Positions 12,449 to 23,129 of a stretch of 64,000 nucleotides of DNA are shown here, one piece after another. The position numbers were made by a program, and so were the translations under genes. Source of the stretch: Leucocoprinus leucothites (Eukaryota; Basidiomycota; Agaricomycetes; Agaricales; Agaricaceae); the NCBI GenBank assembly GCA_013368445.1, contig JAACJO010000001.1, positions 3,162,001 through 3,226,000 of the forward strand. The letters are read 5' to 3'. Below the pieces are notes generated by a model. The model searched no databases. It saw only the letters and a program-made list of their open reading frames with translations, and was not told where the DNA came from. The stretch's first letter is position 1. Every line of letters starts with the position of its first letter.

Positions 12449-13053
12449 CGTGTTCTGATAGTAGGACCTCATAAAATTCGGCCCTCATTTTAAAAGCGCC
12501 TGGTTTGGCGGCTGTGAACTGGGTGCATCATAGTTGCTGTGAATATTATCGCAACCACGGTATCAACGGGCCAGGAACAGACAGATGCGTACATGCGGAA
12601 ACCGACAGATATATCCCCACCGTCATTCATTTTTAGAATGGCATTAAGTGTCCCGAGTCTATAGGGGGCCTTTGTCCGAGGTTACAATACAGGTGCGATT
12701 CTAAACCAGGACAAGCGATAACTCTTGCTGGTACTTGGCAATCAAACAGTTTTGATTGGCGTGTTGACTTGTTGTGGTAGGGTGCACTACACGCCCAACG
12801 CTTGATATTCAATCTGAACAACCGCAGTTACCACGCATTGTGATATCAATGATCTCCAAGCTCTCCATTTTTGTGCACCCGACGTGAGCACATCAACCTC
12901 GTTTGATATCCGACACACTATTGCTCGGGTTGGCAGAAGTGGTACGCCGACGACCGACGAGTCATTCTCATTGGGGATGATGGATGTATGAGGTGTAACT
13001 TGTAACTTGTTAGAAATACTCTTTGATACTGTACCGCCATGACATATTTCCGA
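12449..13053. other. Upstream flank of GMC copy B, left of the Gypsy insertion
   Basis: Collinear with about 5764-6432 of copy A; no gene is seen. The last four bases, CCGA at 13050-13053, are the left target-site duplication of the Gypsy element. Confidence 0.6.
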
Positions 13054-14022
13054 TGTAGAGATCGGACGTCGCGTGACGTCATATCACCGCCGTCACACGT
13101 CCTCTCTCTACTACTGATTAAGTCCTCTCCCTCTTCGACAACTCCTCATCTACTAACCGATATCCCACTACCCTGGCAACAAACCGATCGTCAAACATAG
13201 CCGGCAACTATATCAAGACGACCCTGCAGATTCAACACTCAGTAGCCGCCGCTTACAGCCACTATCCCCCTCAACTTTCCCCTTCCCTCTTTCAATTCCA
13301 CATGGCCCTTTCCTCTCTCCATTCTACACTTTCCTTTTAATACTCGCTACGCATATTTCGCACTCGGCACCAACGCCTCAACGCAACCGAGTTAGGGCTT
13401 GTCATCCAACTGACAAAAGTCCGAATATTTAATGTTTGTTTTATATTCCCTTTTCCATTCCTCCTTTCTTTCTCATTCTAAAAATCTAATAAAATCGTCA
13501 CTCGTGCTCCGGTACATTCGCTACCGCTCCGCTTCATTGTCTAGTCTAATAGTGTGGGTCTAAACGACCACATGGACCCTTCTCCCCACCTACTTCTCCA
13601 CCACTAATACTCCTTAGAATTCCCTTTCCCTTACAAAATCTCGACAAATCGTCTCGTAAACTGCTCCTTCCTGCTCTCTATAGTCAGCTGCAGTATTGTA
13701 GATACTCATAGAACCGTAGCTTTAAATACTGCGATGTATTTCCGTTTTTCTTTAGTGAAATCTACCCCATCTCTCCGACTCAGTTTAGCTCTAAGTTTGA
13801 GCTTCTTAAGCATCGTTCTCACTCAAACCGGCTGCCCTCATCATTGTTTCACTCCTCAGCAACGTCTCACGTCGTCGCACAAGCGCTGAGTTATTATATC
13901 AATTAAAAATCTCATTAAACGCATTTATTAATCAAACTATCTATTTGGGTCAGAACCAACGACAGACGGACGCTGTCGTGCTCGCAACTTAAACCGCACT
14001 CACCTAGTCCACCTTCCCTTCA
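13054..14022 (+). repeat. 5' LTR of the Gypsy element
   Basis: Starts TGTAGAGATC and ends CCTTCCCTTCA, the usual TG...CA ends. It matches 20312-21280 over the same 969-bp length with one visible difference (A at 13881). It should hold the element's promoter; no core promoter could be fixed with certainty. Confidence 0.96.
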
Positions 14023-14024
14023 AC

Positions 14025-14041
14025 TGGAGCCCACCGCGAGG
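14025..14041 (+). other. Primer-binding site
   Basis: TGGAGCCCACCGCGAGG begins 2 nt after the LTR end. It starts with TGG, as expected for pairing with the CCA end of a tRNA. The tRNA species was not identified. The stretch from here to 14269 is the untranslated leader. Confidence 0.7.
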
Positions 14042-14269
14042 GGTTCTTGACCCATTTCTGCCCTTACGGATCGCTCTTTAGCCCAGGAAATCTCTCTGTC
14101 CCTCCAGGACCCCTTGTCTCTCTCAGAGCTCTCCCTATCCACAGCTGCCGACTTCTTCACTTGCCCTCCTAGTCCACCATCATCCTCGTCTTCGACTCTC
14201 CACTTGTCCCAACTACAGTCCCCTCACGCAAATACTCCCCTTCCACCTTCGAGCCCACAATCTATCCCC

Positions 14270-16588
14270 ATGGCCTCCGATGCAGGTGATGAGCAAATCC
14301 CACATAACCAAGGACTTCAGAACCCACCTCCAATCCGACAACCTCCTCGCTATCGCCCTGCATTCCCGTTTGCTATGGACGATGCTAATAACCCATTCCA
14401 GACCCCTCAGCGAGCTGGCCTCGGACCAGCTAATTGGAACCTACCACACTCACTCTCAGCTCGCCCAGCACGTCCTACAATGCCTGGACCTCGTGATAGA
14501 GGTGCCCCAACCTTTGACGGGCATCCCCTGTCCTTGAAGCGCTTCTTTGATGAAGTGGACTATCTTGGAAATGCTTCGGGACTCACCCCAGCAGAGAAAA
14601 TCCAGCACACTCTTCGATACCTTGACTACCGTGACTATGAAACCTGGAAGAGTCGTCCTTCAGCTCTAGGACGTGACTGGGAAGCTTTCAAAAGAGAGAT
14701 TACCTCTTTATACCCAGGAGCCGATGAGGACCGAAGGTATACCCTGGTGGACCTAGAGCTTCTTGCCGATAAGCAGGCTCGGCAGGCAATGCAAGCACGT
14801 TACCAGTTCGGCGAGTACTATCGTCAGTTTGTCACTATTTCAGACTGGCTTCTAGCAAACGGCGAAATTTCCCTGCGAGAAAGGGACAATATATTCCTCA
14901 ATGGATTTGACAGTAAATTCCGCGAGAAACTTACCTCTCGCCTCCGGTTGAAGAATCCGGATCATCCTCTTCATCAACCATGGAGTATGGAAAGTATCAC
15001 TGAGGCCGCCAGGTTCTTCCTCTCATCCAACGCAGCCGCTAGCAATCTTGTCCCCGTTCCCACTATACAACCTCAGCCCCACTTCGAGTCGCCTACCCCT
15101 TCCTATGCACCCCAGTCTCAATTTGCCACACCAGCACCTGTGATGCCAGCTCGTGAAACATTTGACATGTCTTCGCTCGAGCAGTTCATGGTATCTGATG
15201 TATTCATCTCAAAGTTAGCTGACAAACTTGGAATTAGAGGGAATCATTCACCAGCCCCTTCCTCCAACAATTCTACCCCACGTGCTCCTGGCCGCGCTTA
15301 TGGGTGCATCGCATGTCTTGACCCCTCCCACTATCACCAATCATGCCCTGTCATTGCTGACTACATTACTCGAGGGATCTGCAAGCGGGATGAGTATAAC
15401 CGTCTCGTTCTGATGGATGGAACTCTAATCACCAATCGTGTTGCACCTGGACGCTCCGTGAAGGAACGCCTCGACAACTGGCTCAAGGCTCAAGGCCAGA
15501 AGGTGTCCACCAACATTGTGGAAGCATTCCCTGCTACCTCTCAGCAATACATCTACACTATCCCAGACAATACCCACGAGACACTCACCATCGGAGAAGT
15601 GACTGTTGACGAACTCGAAGAGCTCCGTCGTTTGGATGCCGTTGCTGTCACGACGTTGAAGCGTGCCGAGGATATTCGCAAACGAGTCGGGAATGCCCTT
15701 AAACCAAAAACCGGACCAGGTGTCACCACACGCTCTGCAGCAAAAGCAGCAGCTACCGCTCCTAAGGACAAACCTACCACTTCTTCGCTTGCTCCTCAGT
15801 CATTCCCTTCCCAAGCTAAGCTTAATACCACTCCTCCAAACATCACTTCATCCACCAATGGTCCCCAATTCCACTACAGGACCCCGATCGAAGACACAGC
15901 TGCTGCACAGAAGGTGTTAGAGAAAGGACTCGAGAGTACAGTCACACTTACCCAACGAGAGCTCTATGCAATCTCGCCCGACGTTCGCAAACTGATGAAG
16001 GTGCAGGTCACCCCGAGGAAACTTCTGGTTGACGGGGCATCAGTTACTGTTGTAGAAGAGGCTGAGGAACATGACAAACCCGCCGAGGCAGTTTCAACCC
16101 TTATCCAGTCGACTCCAGCTCCTGTCGGTGATCTTGTAGTTGCGAAGCCAGTTATGGAGCTCCGCACCCTTCCAGTAACACTCGAAGGTCAGCTTGAAGT
16201 TAATGCTATCCTCGACGAAGGATCGCAAATTATCGGGCTTCGACGTGACCTATGGGAGAAACTCGGCCTTCCTATCCACTCTGATCAGACCATGCTTTTA
16301 GAGTCAGCGAACAAGTCTTGTAATACAACAATGGGCCTCTTACACAATCTTCGAGTATCTATTGGCGAGTGCGACTTCTACCTGCAAGTACAGGTTGCTG
16401 ATAACACGTCATACGAAATGTTGCTTGGGCGCCCCTTCCTTGCACTTGCTCAGGCCAACACTCGCCACTTTGCCAACGGTGACTCGCACATCACGCTCGT
16501 TGACCCCAATTCCCATTCCATCATCACCATTCCCACTAAACCTCGCATTCGCATCCCACCCTCGCACTTGGCACCCTCGGGTTTTTAA
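14270..16588 (+). CDS. Gypsy gag with C-terminal protease-like domain
   Basis: Structural polyprotein of the retroelement. The ATG at 14270 (MASDAGDEQIPHN) is the first in frame and gives 772 residues; the frame is open further upstream but offers no ATG. The middle part resembles a Ty3 capsid region (FDGHPLSLKRFFDEVDY, WEAFKREITSLYP). A zinc knuckle follows as C-x2-C-x4-H-x4-C (CIACLDPSHYHQSC, about 15305-15346). Near the C-terminus a retropepsin-like segment reads AILDEGSQIIGL ... MLLGRPFL. The active-site triplet is Asp-Glu-Gly rather than the common Asp-Thr/Ser-Gly. The stop TAA is at 16586-16588, directly after a GGGTTTT slippery heptamer. Confidence 0.93.
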   Translation: MASDAGDEQIPHNQGLQNPPPIRQPPRYRPAFPFAMDDANNPFQTPQRAGLGPANWNLPHSLSARPARPTMPGPRDRGAPTFDGHPLSLKRFFDEVDYLGNASGLTPAEKIQHTLRYLDYRDYETWKSRPSALGRDWEAFKREITSLYPGADEDRRYTLVDLELLADKQARQAMQARYQFGEYYRQFVTISDWLLANGEISLRERDNIFLNGFDSKFREKLTSRLRLKNPDHPLHQPWSMESITEAARFFLSSNAAASNLVPVPTIQPQPHFESPTPSYAPQSQFATPAPVMPARETFDMSSLEQFMVSDVFISKLADKLGIRGNHSPAPSSNNSTPRAPGRAYGCIACLDPSHYHQSCPVIADYITRGICKRDEYNRLVLMDGTLITNRVAPGRSVKERLDNWLKAQGQKVSTNIVEAFPATSQQYIYTIPDNTHETLTIGEVTVDELEELRRLDAVAVTTLKRAEDIRKRVGNALKPKTGPGVTTRSAAKAAATAPKDKPTTSSLAPQSFPSQAKLNTTPPNITSSTNGPQFHYRTPIEDTAAAQKVLEKGLESTVTLTQRELYAISPDVRKLMKVQVTPRKLLVDGASVTVVEEAEEHDKPAEAVSTLIQSTPAPVGDLVVAKPVMELRTLPVTLEGQLEVNAILDEGSQIIGLRRDLWEKLGLPIHSDQTMLLESANKSCNTTMGLLHNLRVSIGECDFYLQVQVADNTSYEMLLGRPFLALAQANTRHFANGDSHITLVDPNSHSIITIPTKPRIRIPPSHLAPSGF
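16579..16585 (+). promoter_or_regulatory. Candidate -1 ribosomal frameshift site (GGGTTTT) at the gag stop
   Basis: In the gag frame the bases read TCG GGT TTT TAA. GGGTTTT fits the X XXY YYZ pattern, and slipping back one base gives GGG TTT TTA AGC. That frame is open through 16588-16695 and joins the pol ATG in frame. Gag ends in frame 2 and pol lies in frame 1, exactly a -1 relation. No downstream pseudoknot was worked out. Confidence 0.6.
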
Positions 16589-16695
16589 GCATCGATGATT
16601 CGGCTATTTGTCGAGGAGATATACTAAATCAATTCAGTCAAACACACATATCAGCTACACAACCTACCGTTTCCATTACTCCTCTTTCCTGCTAC

Positions 16696-19600
16696 ATGAT
16701 TTCGCCAATTGCCTTCACGTCTAACCATTTCAAACCACTCGTATATCCAAAGGAAATCTATGAAGTCTCGTTGTCAGCCCTACAGTCGCCGTCTATAACA
16801 GTTTCGTCGTATGCTTACAAGAAAGTCGCTCACCGAATCAAGCCCGTTGCTACCACACTACCCGAAGATTTTCGTATCGTTCGCCGCATTCCGTCCAACC
16901 CTCTTGAATCCCTTCCTATTCTTCCCTTCCATCCTCCCGAGTTTACTCCTGGCTCTCGCTATACACTCGAGCGCAAGTCTACAACACAGGTCAACACCGA
17001 CGGATTTTTATGGCCAGAAGAGGAGAAGCTGGTACATCACCTTATCAAACTACAGGAGCTGGGATTTGCGTGGACAGAGGAGGAAAAAGGGAAGTTTTCG
17101 TCGGATTATTTTGACCCCGTTGTGATACCAACTATTGAACACGTACCTTGGAGTCTTAGGAATATTCCAATTCCTCCAGGTATCTTCGATCGGGTTGTTG
17201 AGATCATCAAGTCGAAAATCGCCGCCGGGGTTTATGAACCCTCAAATTCGTCATATCGCTCGCGTTGGTTTTGTGTGTTGAAGAAGGATGGAAAGTCGTT
17301 GAGGTTGGTGCATGACTTGCAGCCACTGAATGCGGTGGTCATCAAAGACGCTGGGTTGCCGCCGATGGTAGAGCAGTATGCAGAGTCGTTTGGAGGACGT
17401 GGATGCTATGGGATATTCGATCTATTCGTCGGATTCGATCAGCGTGAGCTCGCACAGGAATCTCGGGACCTTACCACTTTCCAATCCCCTCTCGGCACTC
17501 TTCGGCTGACGTCTATTCCTATGGGTTACACGAATTCCATGCAAATTCAGCACGGCGATCTCACCTTCCTTCTCCAAGATGAAATCCCTGACATCGCCGT
17601 TCCCTTTGTTGACGACGTCCCTGTCAAAGGACCCCCCACCCGCTACGAGCTAGGCCCTGATACCTTCGAGACCATCCCTCAGAATCCTGGAATCCGCCGC
17701 TTTGTCTGGGAACACCTACAAAATGTCAACCGAGTCATCCAACGCATTAAGCATGCTGGCGGTACCTTCTCTGCAGCGAAATCTCATATATGTGTCCCTT
17801 CTGCTGTTGTTGTCGGCCATCGTTGCACATACGAAGGCCGTCTACCTGATACTTCTCGAGTTCAGAAAGTTGTTGATTGGCCTATTCCCAAATCACTCAC
17901 CGAAGTTCGTGGTTTCCTTGGTACTGTCGGGACCATACGCATTTTCATCAAGGACTATGCTACGATCGCTCGTCCCCTCGTTCGTCTCACTAGGAAGGAT
18001 GTGGAGTTTGAGTTTGGAGAAGAGGAGTTGTTAGCTATGGAACGGTTGAAGGAGTTGGCGAAGAACTCACCTGCGATTCGCGCTGTTGACTATGCAAGTG
18101 GACGCGAAGTCATCTTGGCTGTTGATACCTCGGTTATTGCAGTCGGCTACATTCTGTCTCAGATTGGTGCCGATGCCAAGCGCTATCCATCACGGTTTGG
18201 ATCACTCACCTTATCCGAAAGGGAGAGCCGGTATTCACAGGCGAAGCTGGAGTTGTTCGGGTTGTTTCGAGCGTTGAAAGATTGCCGGATTTGGATTGTC
18301 GGGGTGAAGAATTTGGTGGTAGAGGTCGACGCGAAATATATCAAAGGAATGATAAATAATCCTGATGTTCAACCCAACGCGACTATAAACAGGTGGATCT
18401 CAGCTATCCTACTCTTCGACTTTCAACTACGCCATGTTCCAGGACACTCACACGGTCCCGACGGTCTCTCTCGCCGCCCAAGTGCACCCGAGGACCCAGA
18501 TGATAGAGACGACTATGAAGAGTGGATCGACGTCGCGAATTCCTTTTTCTACGAGTCGATCCCTTCACAGCCATCATCCAACCTTCAAGGCATCCATCCA
18601 GTTCTGCCCCAGTGGATCGAATCGTCTAACACGTTCGGCATTGAAGCTCTGAACGCGCTCGTGGCTCCCGAGGATTCCCTATACAGGAGACAGCATACGG
18701 CCGTTCCGACTTCGGATCGCACTCACACACCATTCCCCCATACGTCTCCTCACCCATCCGCTTCTACACCAGCTCTGGGAGTAGATCTAGGTCGCAATCA
18801 TCAATCATCAGCGTTCACAGTAATGAGTGGTAACTCACCAAGCCATCCCCCCACTACAATTCCACGGTCGGACAAGGCGAAGGCGAAGGACTTGGAATTG
18901 AAGAAGATCTTCAAATTTTTGAAGGACCCGTTGATGCGAGTTGGGAAGGAGGCCGAAGAACTGAAGGAGTTGATTAGAAAGGCGTCAGGTTTCTTTGCGG
19001 CAGATGGAAAGTTGTGGAAGAAGGACTCTAGGGCGAAGCATAAGTTGGTTGTTGAAGAGGGCAAGCGGTTAGACTTACTACAGCAGGCGCATGACGACCT
19101 CGGTCATAAAGGCATCTTCACAACCCGAGCGCGCGTCCTTGAACGTTTCTGGTGGCCATATCTCGACGACGATATTCGCTGGTACCTGAAAACTTGCCAT
19201 GAGTGCCAGACGCGATCCACACAGCATCTATACATACCTCCAACAGTCCCTGTGCCTCTCTCGCTCTTCCGCAAGGTATATATCGACACCATGCTCATGC
19301 CAAAGTCGAACGGGTACCGCTATATTGTGCACGCACGGTGTTCACTTTCGTCGTATCCGGAATGGCGCATGCTGCGTCACGAAAATGGCCGCACGATAGG
19401 TTCGTTTGTCTTCGAGGATATCCTCTGCCGTTGGGGTGCCATTGAGGAAATCGTGACCGATAATGGACCTGCATTCATTGCTGCCGTTGAGTACTTATCA
19501 AAGCAATATCGCATAAACCATATCCGCATCTCACCTTACAATTCCCGCGCAAATGGTCCAGTGGAACGTCGTCATCGCGATGTCCGGGAGTCGTTGGTCA

Positions 19601-20316
19601 AGGCAGCAGAAGGCCAGGAATCTAAGTGGACGGTTGTGGCACCGTCAGTATTCTGGGCAGAACGAGTAACAATTCAGAAATCAACTGGGTACTCACCGTA
19701 TTTTCTTGCACACGGCACTGAACCGCTCTTCCCCTTTGACCTCTTTGAAGCAACCTATCTGGCCCCTATCCTCGCTAGTCCCCTTCCCACTGCCGATCTC
19801 GTTGCCTATCGCGCGATTCAGCTCCAAAAACGGCCCGAGGATCTTGCTGAAGCTAAACGGTGTCTCTTAAAAGCTCGGTGGGAGTCGGTCCGACAGTTTG
19901 AAGAAGCCCACAAGAACCTAATTCGCGATTTCAATTTCGATGAGGGAGCGCTTGTTTTGGTTAGAAACTCACGACATGATGGAGATATTGGCGGCAAGAC
20001 CAAGCCGCGGTATTTTGGTCCCATGGTTGTTGTGCGAAGAGTAAAGGGAGGGAGCTATGTGTTAGCAGAAATGGACGGAACGCTGTCCAAACTACGGTTT
20101 GCTGGCTTTCGACTAATCCCTTACCACGCTCGTGATCGCCGATCAGTTCCTCTCACGCGTCTCATCAACGATGACATCGACAAATTCGTCGACGAAACTC
20201 ACGAGCCCGATGACTTTTCGGACCGCTGGCGCGATATCCCCACTCTTAATATCGCTCTCCGCACTCGTTTGGCACCTGACGCGGACGTCAGTACGAAAAG
20301 AACCCCCCAGATGTAG
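16696..20316 (+). CDS. Gypsy pol: reverse transcriptase, RNase H, integrase
   Basis: The 1,206-residue pol copies the element RNA to DNA and inserts it. Reverse transcriptase shows LRLVHDLQPLN, then TFQSPLGTLRLTSIPMGYTN, then the catalytic box PFVDDV. RNase H shows VILAVDTSVIAVGYILSQ, with QAKLELFGLFRAL and a late DGLSRRP. Integrase has an HHCC-type zinc motif (HDDLGHKGIF ... CHECQTRS) and a DDE triad in YIDTM, VTDNGPAF and NGPVERRH. A GPY/F-like end reads KPRYFGPMVVVRRVKGGSYV. The frame is open upstream to the gag stop, so translation may come from a -1 frameshift rather than from this ATG. The stop (20314-20316) lies inside the first bases of the 3' LTR. Confidence 0.96.
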   Translation: MISPIAFTSNHFKPLVYPKEIYEVSLSALQSPSITVSSYAYKKVAHRIKPVATTLPEDFRIVRRIPSNPLESLPILPFHPPEFTPGSRYTLERKSTTQVNTDGFLWPEEEKLVHHLIKLQELGFAWTEEEKGKFSSDYFDPVVIPTIEHVPWSLRNIPIPPGIFDRVVEIIKSKIAAGVYEPSNSSYRSRWFCVLKKDGKSLRLVHDLQPLNAVVIKDAGLPPMVEQYAESFGGRGCYGIFDLFVGFDQRELAQESRDLTTFQSPLGTLRLTSIPMGYTNSMQIQHGDLTFLLQDEIPDIAVPFVDDVPVKGPPTRYELGPDTFETIPQNPGIRRFVWEHLQNVNRVIQRIKHAGGTFSAAKSHICVPSAVVVGHRCTYEGRLPDTSRVQKVVDWPIPKSLTEVRGFLGTVGTIRIFIKDYATIARPLVRLTRKDVEFEFGEEELLAMERLKELAKNSPAIRAVDYASGREVILAVDTSVIAVGYILSQIGADAKRYPSRFGSLTLSERESRYSQAKLELFGLFRALKDCRIWIVGVKNLVVEVDAKYIKGMINNPDVQPNATINRWISAILLFDFQLRHVPGHSHGPDGLSRRPSAPEDPDDRDDYEEWIDVANSFFYESIPSQPSSNLQGIHPVLPQWIESSNTFGIEALNALVAPEDSLYRRQHTAVPTSDRTHTPFPHTSPHPSASTPALGVDLGRNHQSSAFTVMSGNSPSHPPTTIPRSDKAKAKDLELKKIFKFLKDPLMRVGKEAEELKELIRKASGFFAADGKLWKKDSRAKHKLVVEEGKRLDLLQQAHDDLGHKGIFTTRARVLERFWWPYLDDDIRWYLKTCHECQTRSTQHLYIPPTVPVPLSLFRKVYIDTMLMPKSNGYRYIVHARCSLSSYPEWRMLRHENGRTIGSFVFEDILCRWGAIEEIVTDNGPAFIAAVEYLSKQYRINHIRISPYNSRANGPVERRHRDVRESLVKAAEGQESKWTVVAPSVFWAERVTIQKSTGYSPYFLAHGTEPLFPFDLFEATYLAPILASPLPTADLVAYRAIQLQKRPEDLAEAKRCLLKARWESVRQFEEAHKNLIRDFNFDEGALVLVRNSRHDGDIGGKTKPRYFGPMVVVRRVKGGSYVLAEMDGTLSKLRFAGFRLIPYHARDRRSVPLTRLINDDIDKFVDETHEPDDFSDRWRDIPTLNIALRTRLAPDADVSTKRTPQM

Positions 20317-21280
20317 AGATCGGACGTCGCGTGACGTCATATCACCGCCGTCACACGTCCTCTCTCTACTACTGATTAAGTCCTCTCCCTCTTCGACAAC
20401 TCCTCATCTACTAACCGATATCCCACTACCCTGGCAACAAACCGATCGTCAAACATAGCCGGCAACTATATCAAGACGACCCTGCAGATTCAACACTCAG
20501 TAGCCGCCGCTTACAGCCACTATCCCCCTCAACTTTCCCCTTCCCTCTTTCAATTCCACATGGCCCTTTCCTCTCTCCATTCTACACTTTCCTTTTAATA
20601 CTCGCTACGCATATTTCGCACTCGGCACCAACGCCTCAACGCAACCGAGTTAGGGCTTGTCATCCAACTGACAAAAGTCCGAATATTTAATGTTTGTTTT
20701 ATATTCCCTTTTCCATTCCTCCTTTCTTTCTCATTCTAAAAATCTAATAAAATCGTCACTCGTGCTCCGGTACATTCGCTACCGCTCCGCTTCATTGTCT
20801 AGTCTAATAGTGTGGGTCTAAACGACCACATGGACCCTTCTCCCCACCTACTTCTCCACCACTAATACTCCTTAGAATTCCCTTTCCCTTACAAAATCTC
20901 GACAAATCGTCTCGTAAACTGCTCCTTCCTGCTCTCTATAGTCAGCTGCAGTATTGTAGATACTCATAGAACCGTAGCTTTAAATACTGCGATGTATTTC
21001 CGTTTTTCTTTAGTGAAATCTACCCCATCTCTCCGACTCAGTTTAGCTCTAAGTTTGAGCTTCTTAAGCATCGTTCTCACTCAAACCGGCTGCCCTCATC
21101 ATTGTTTCACTCCTCAGCAACGTCTCACGTCGTCGCACGAGCGCTGAGTTATTATATCAATTAAAAATCTCATTAAACGCATTTATTAATCAAACTATCT
21201 ATTTGGGTCAGAACCAACGACAGACGGACGCTGTCGTGCTCGCAACTTAAACCGCACTCACCTAGTCCACCTTCCCTTCA
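20312..21280 (+). repeat. 3' LTR of the Gypsy element
   Basis: Second copy of the LTR, 969 bp. The bases before it, AAAAGAACCCCCCAGA, form only a weak polypurine tract because a C run breaks it. CCGA follows at 21281-21284 as the right target duplication. Confidence 0.96.
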
Positions 21281-21284
21281 CCGA

Positions 21285-23129
21285 GCTGACAGGAAAATTC
21301 CCAAGAGTAGACGTAGAGCAAGGCGGGGACCAACCAACGGACGAGGATGAGAATGACAATACCAAAGATGTTGAGGCCCTAATCTATGCACCTCAGAACC
21401 AGACAGAGAAGGAAGGCCAAAATGGACTCCCGCCTGCTGAGGGGGAAAGGGACAAGGACCTGAGGACAGCCTCTGTCACCACCCCAGTCTCACGAAGGCC
21501 AATTGGAATTATCCGGTTCGCTTAGTGCAAAGGTCTAACCAACGCCGCACGGATGGCTACCGGATCCGTTTGAGTAAATCCAAGGGAGAAGGAAGAAAGC
21601 ACTGGTACTATTGATTCGATGAAACCGACCCTCAAGGCGTCACGTGGGTCAGCCAGGTCACAGCCCCGCCCTCGTACTTAGGAACCCGGCCGACAAGCGC
21701 ACGGACACTGCATATGAGGCGGGTTGACCATGTCCTACGATCACGACGCAACTCGGCGTGTTCTATCGACGAGCCCCAGTAGCGCAAGCAATTTCGCTGT
21801 TACCAAACCTACAAATTCGGCGGTCTTCCCCCACGCCCCACCTCCTTCCGAACAATAATCTTCACATTCCCTCGACTCCTACACCCGCGGCTCTTTCTGT
21901 ATTCTACGAGTTTCCATATATTGACCTTTATGTCGCGGGGACCGTTGGTTACAATCGAAGGATGCCATCATTCAAGAGTCGGCTATGCCGATGCTTGAAA
22001 CATACAAATGACATGATCAAATATATCGTCCATCCCAACGCCGAGATGTGTCTCTTGATCCTCTCGTCCTTGACCCAGAGGGACTATGAGATTGAATAGA
22101 CACCCGAGTCACCGCGAGACATCAAGCATCATCTTTAGATCCCTGGCCAATGGGAAGGAATCAATCTTGAGAAAATTCACCATCGAGTGGATATCCTCCA
22201 TCTTGAACAACATTGCTCTTGGTTTCAGATTCCGCTGTTAACGCGCTCTCGATTAACAACCACACCGCTATTTCATGCGACGCGTTCCGGGCTTTCTGTC
22301 ATGCGAACAGGAAGTCGAGACTCTGGTCCTAGTGTTACCCGTTCATGGTTCGGATTTGTGGCCATCGCCGCACCAGAGCCTATCTTGAGATACTACGTCG
22401 CTGCCGGATATCAAAACAAGGCTCATACGGATAATTCTGCGCATGACTACGAAAGGAGAACCATTCTGGTTAAGAACATCACGGCCGACGCTTATTTTCA
22501 GCATGAACTCCCTACCAAGGCAGTCCAAGTATTAGGCCAGACGATGAACTCGCTGGCCGGGGATAACTTCACTTGTACAGATGCTCCCTTCCCTATTACA
22601 TCCACATATACATATTCACTACCATTGTGTTGCGTATTGCATTGACGTGGTATGAATGCCTGCGACATCAAGGTGCCTGGCCAATCTATATATATCTTTC
22701 AGCCGACTCATCCGGCCGAATTGGGGCACCCATGGGCCATGGCACCGCTTGAAGCTTTCGTTGCCAACGGTCTTGTCGCGGAAATCCACACGCTTTGCCC
22801 CTGCTTCGAACCCGACACTGGTCTGCATTTGTTTCCCTACTACATTTGCATTACTCGGCCAACAAGCACACTCTTGCGCACATCGCCGATCCCCAGTAGG
22901 CGAAAAGTGTTCTGACCTTTGTGTCATACCTGTTGTTCCCCAAACGTTTAATCACAACACTGTCTTACCCATCGCTCTCCAGTACCTGGGGAGGGATTTT
23001 TTGGATAAGTCGTACAAGTTCTTTGCGTGGAGTTTTTCATCCAGTCTACTGCGAACACTGACACTGCCTCGAGAATAACCGGGAAGGAAATGATGAATTT
23101 GCAAGACGACAACCAACTGGAAAACTGCG
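21285..23129. other. End of duplicated flank, then unassigned sequence
   Basis: From 21285 to about 21905 this continues duplication copy B (matches about 6433-7060). Beyond that I recognise nothing. The ORFs at 22187-22645 (152 aa) and 22652-22915 show no known domain; since a decayed PPR copy follows directly, part of 22.6-23.1 kb could be the degraded 5' part or upstream region of that gene. Confidence 0.45.

Larger units (their letters stand above)
13054..21280 (+). mobile_element. Complete Ty3/Gypsy LTR retrotransposon
   Basis: The 8,227-bp element has 969-bp LTRs (13054-14022 and 20312-21280). Target duplications CCGA flank it (13050-13053 and 21281-21284). It has a primer-binding site, one long gag-protease ORF and one long pol ORF. 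Domain order is protease, reverse transcriptase, RNase H, integrase, which defines the Ty3/Gypsy type. Both ORFs are uninterrupted and the LTRs differ by eye at one base (13881 A against 21139 G), so the insertion is recent and may still be active. It sits in the upstream flank of GMC copy B. Confidence 0.97.
8115..21905. repeat. Segmental duplication, copy B (interrupted by two transposons)
   Basis: Collinear with 2770-7060 in three pieces: about 8115-8327, 9659-13053 and 21285-21905. The gaps are exactly the hAT-like element (8328-9650) and the Gypsy element (13054-21280), each with its target-site duplication. Because copy A has both sites empty, the duplication came before both insertions. 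Ends are approximate. Confidence 0.85.

Noticed and set aside
14114..14269. Extended gag N-terminus from a TTG codon
   Set aside because: A nuclear fungal mRNA is expected to use ATG; the first in-frame ATG is at 14270.
22187..22645. 152-codon ORF between the Gypsy element and the PPR pseudogene
   Set aside because: No recognisable family; it lies in decayed, duplicated sequence and is probably chance.
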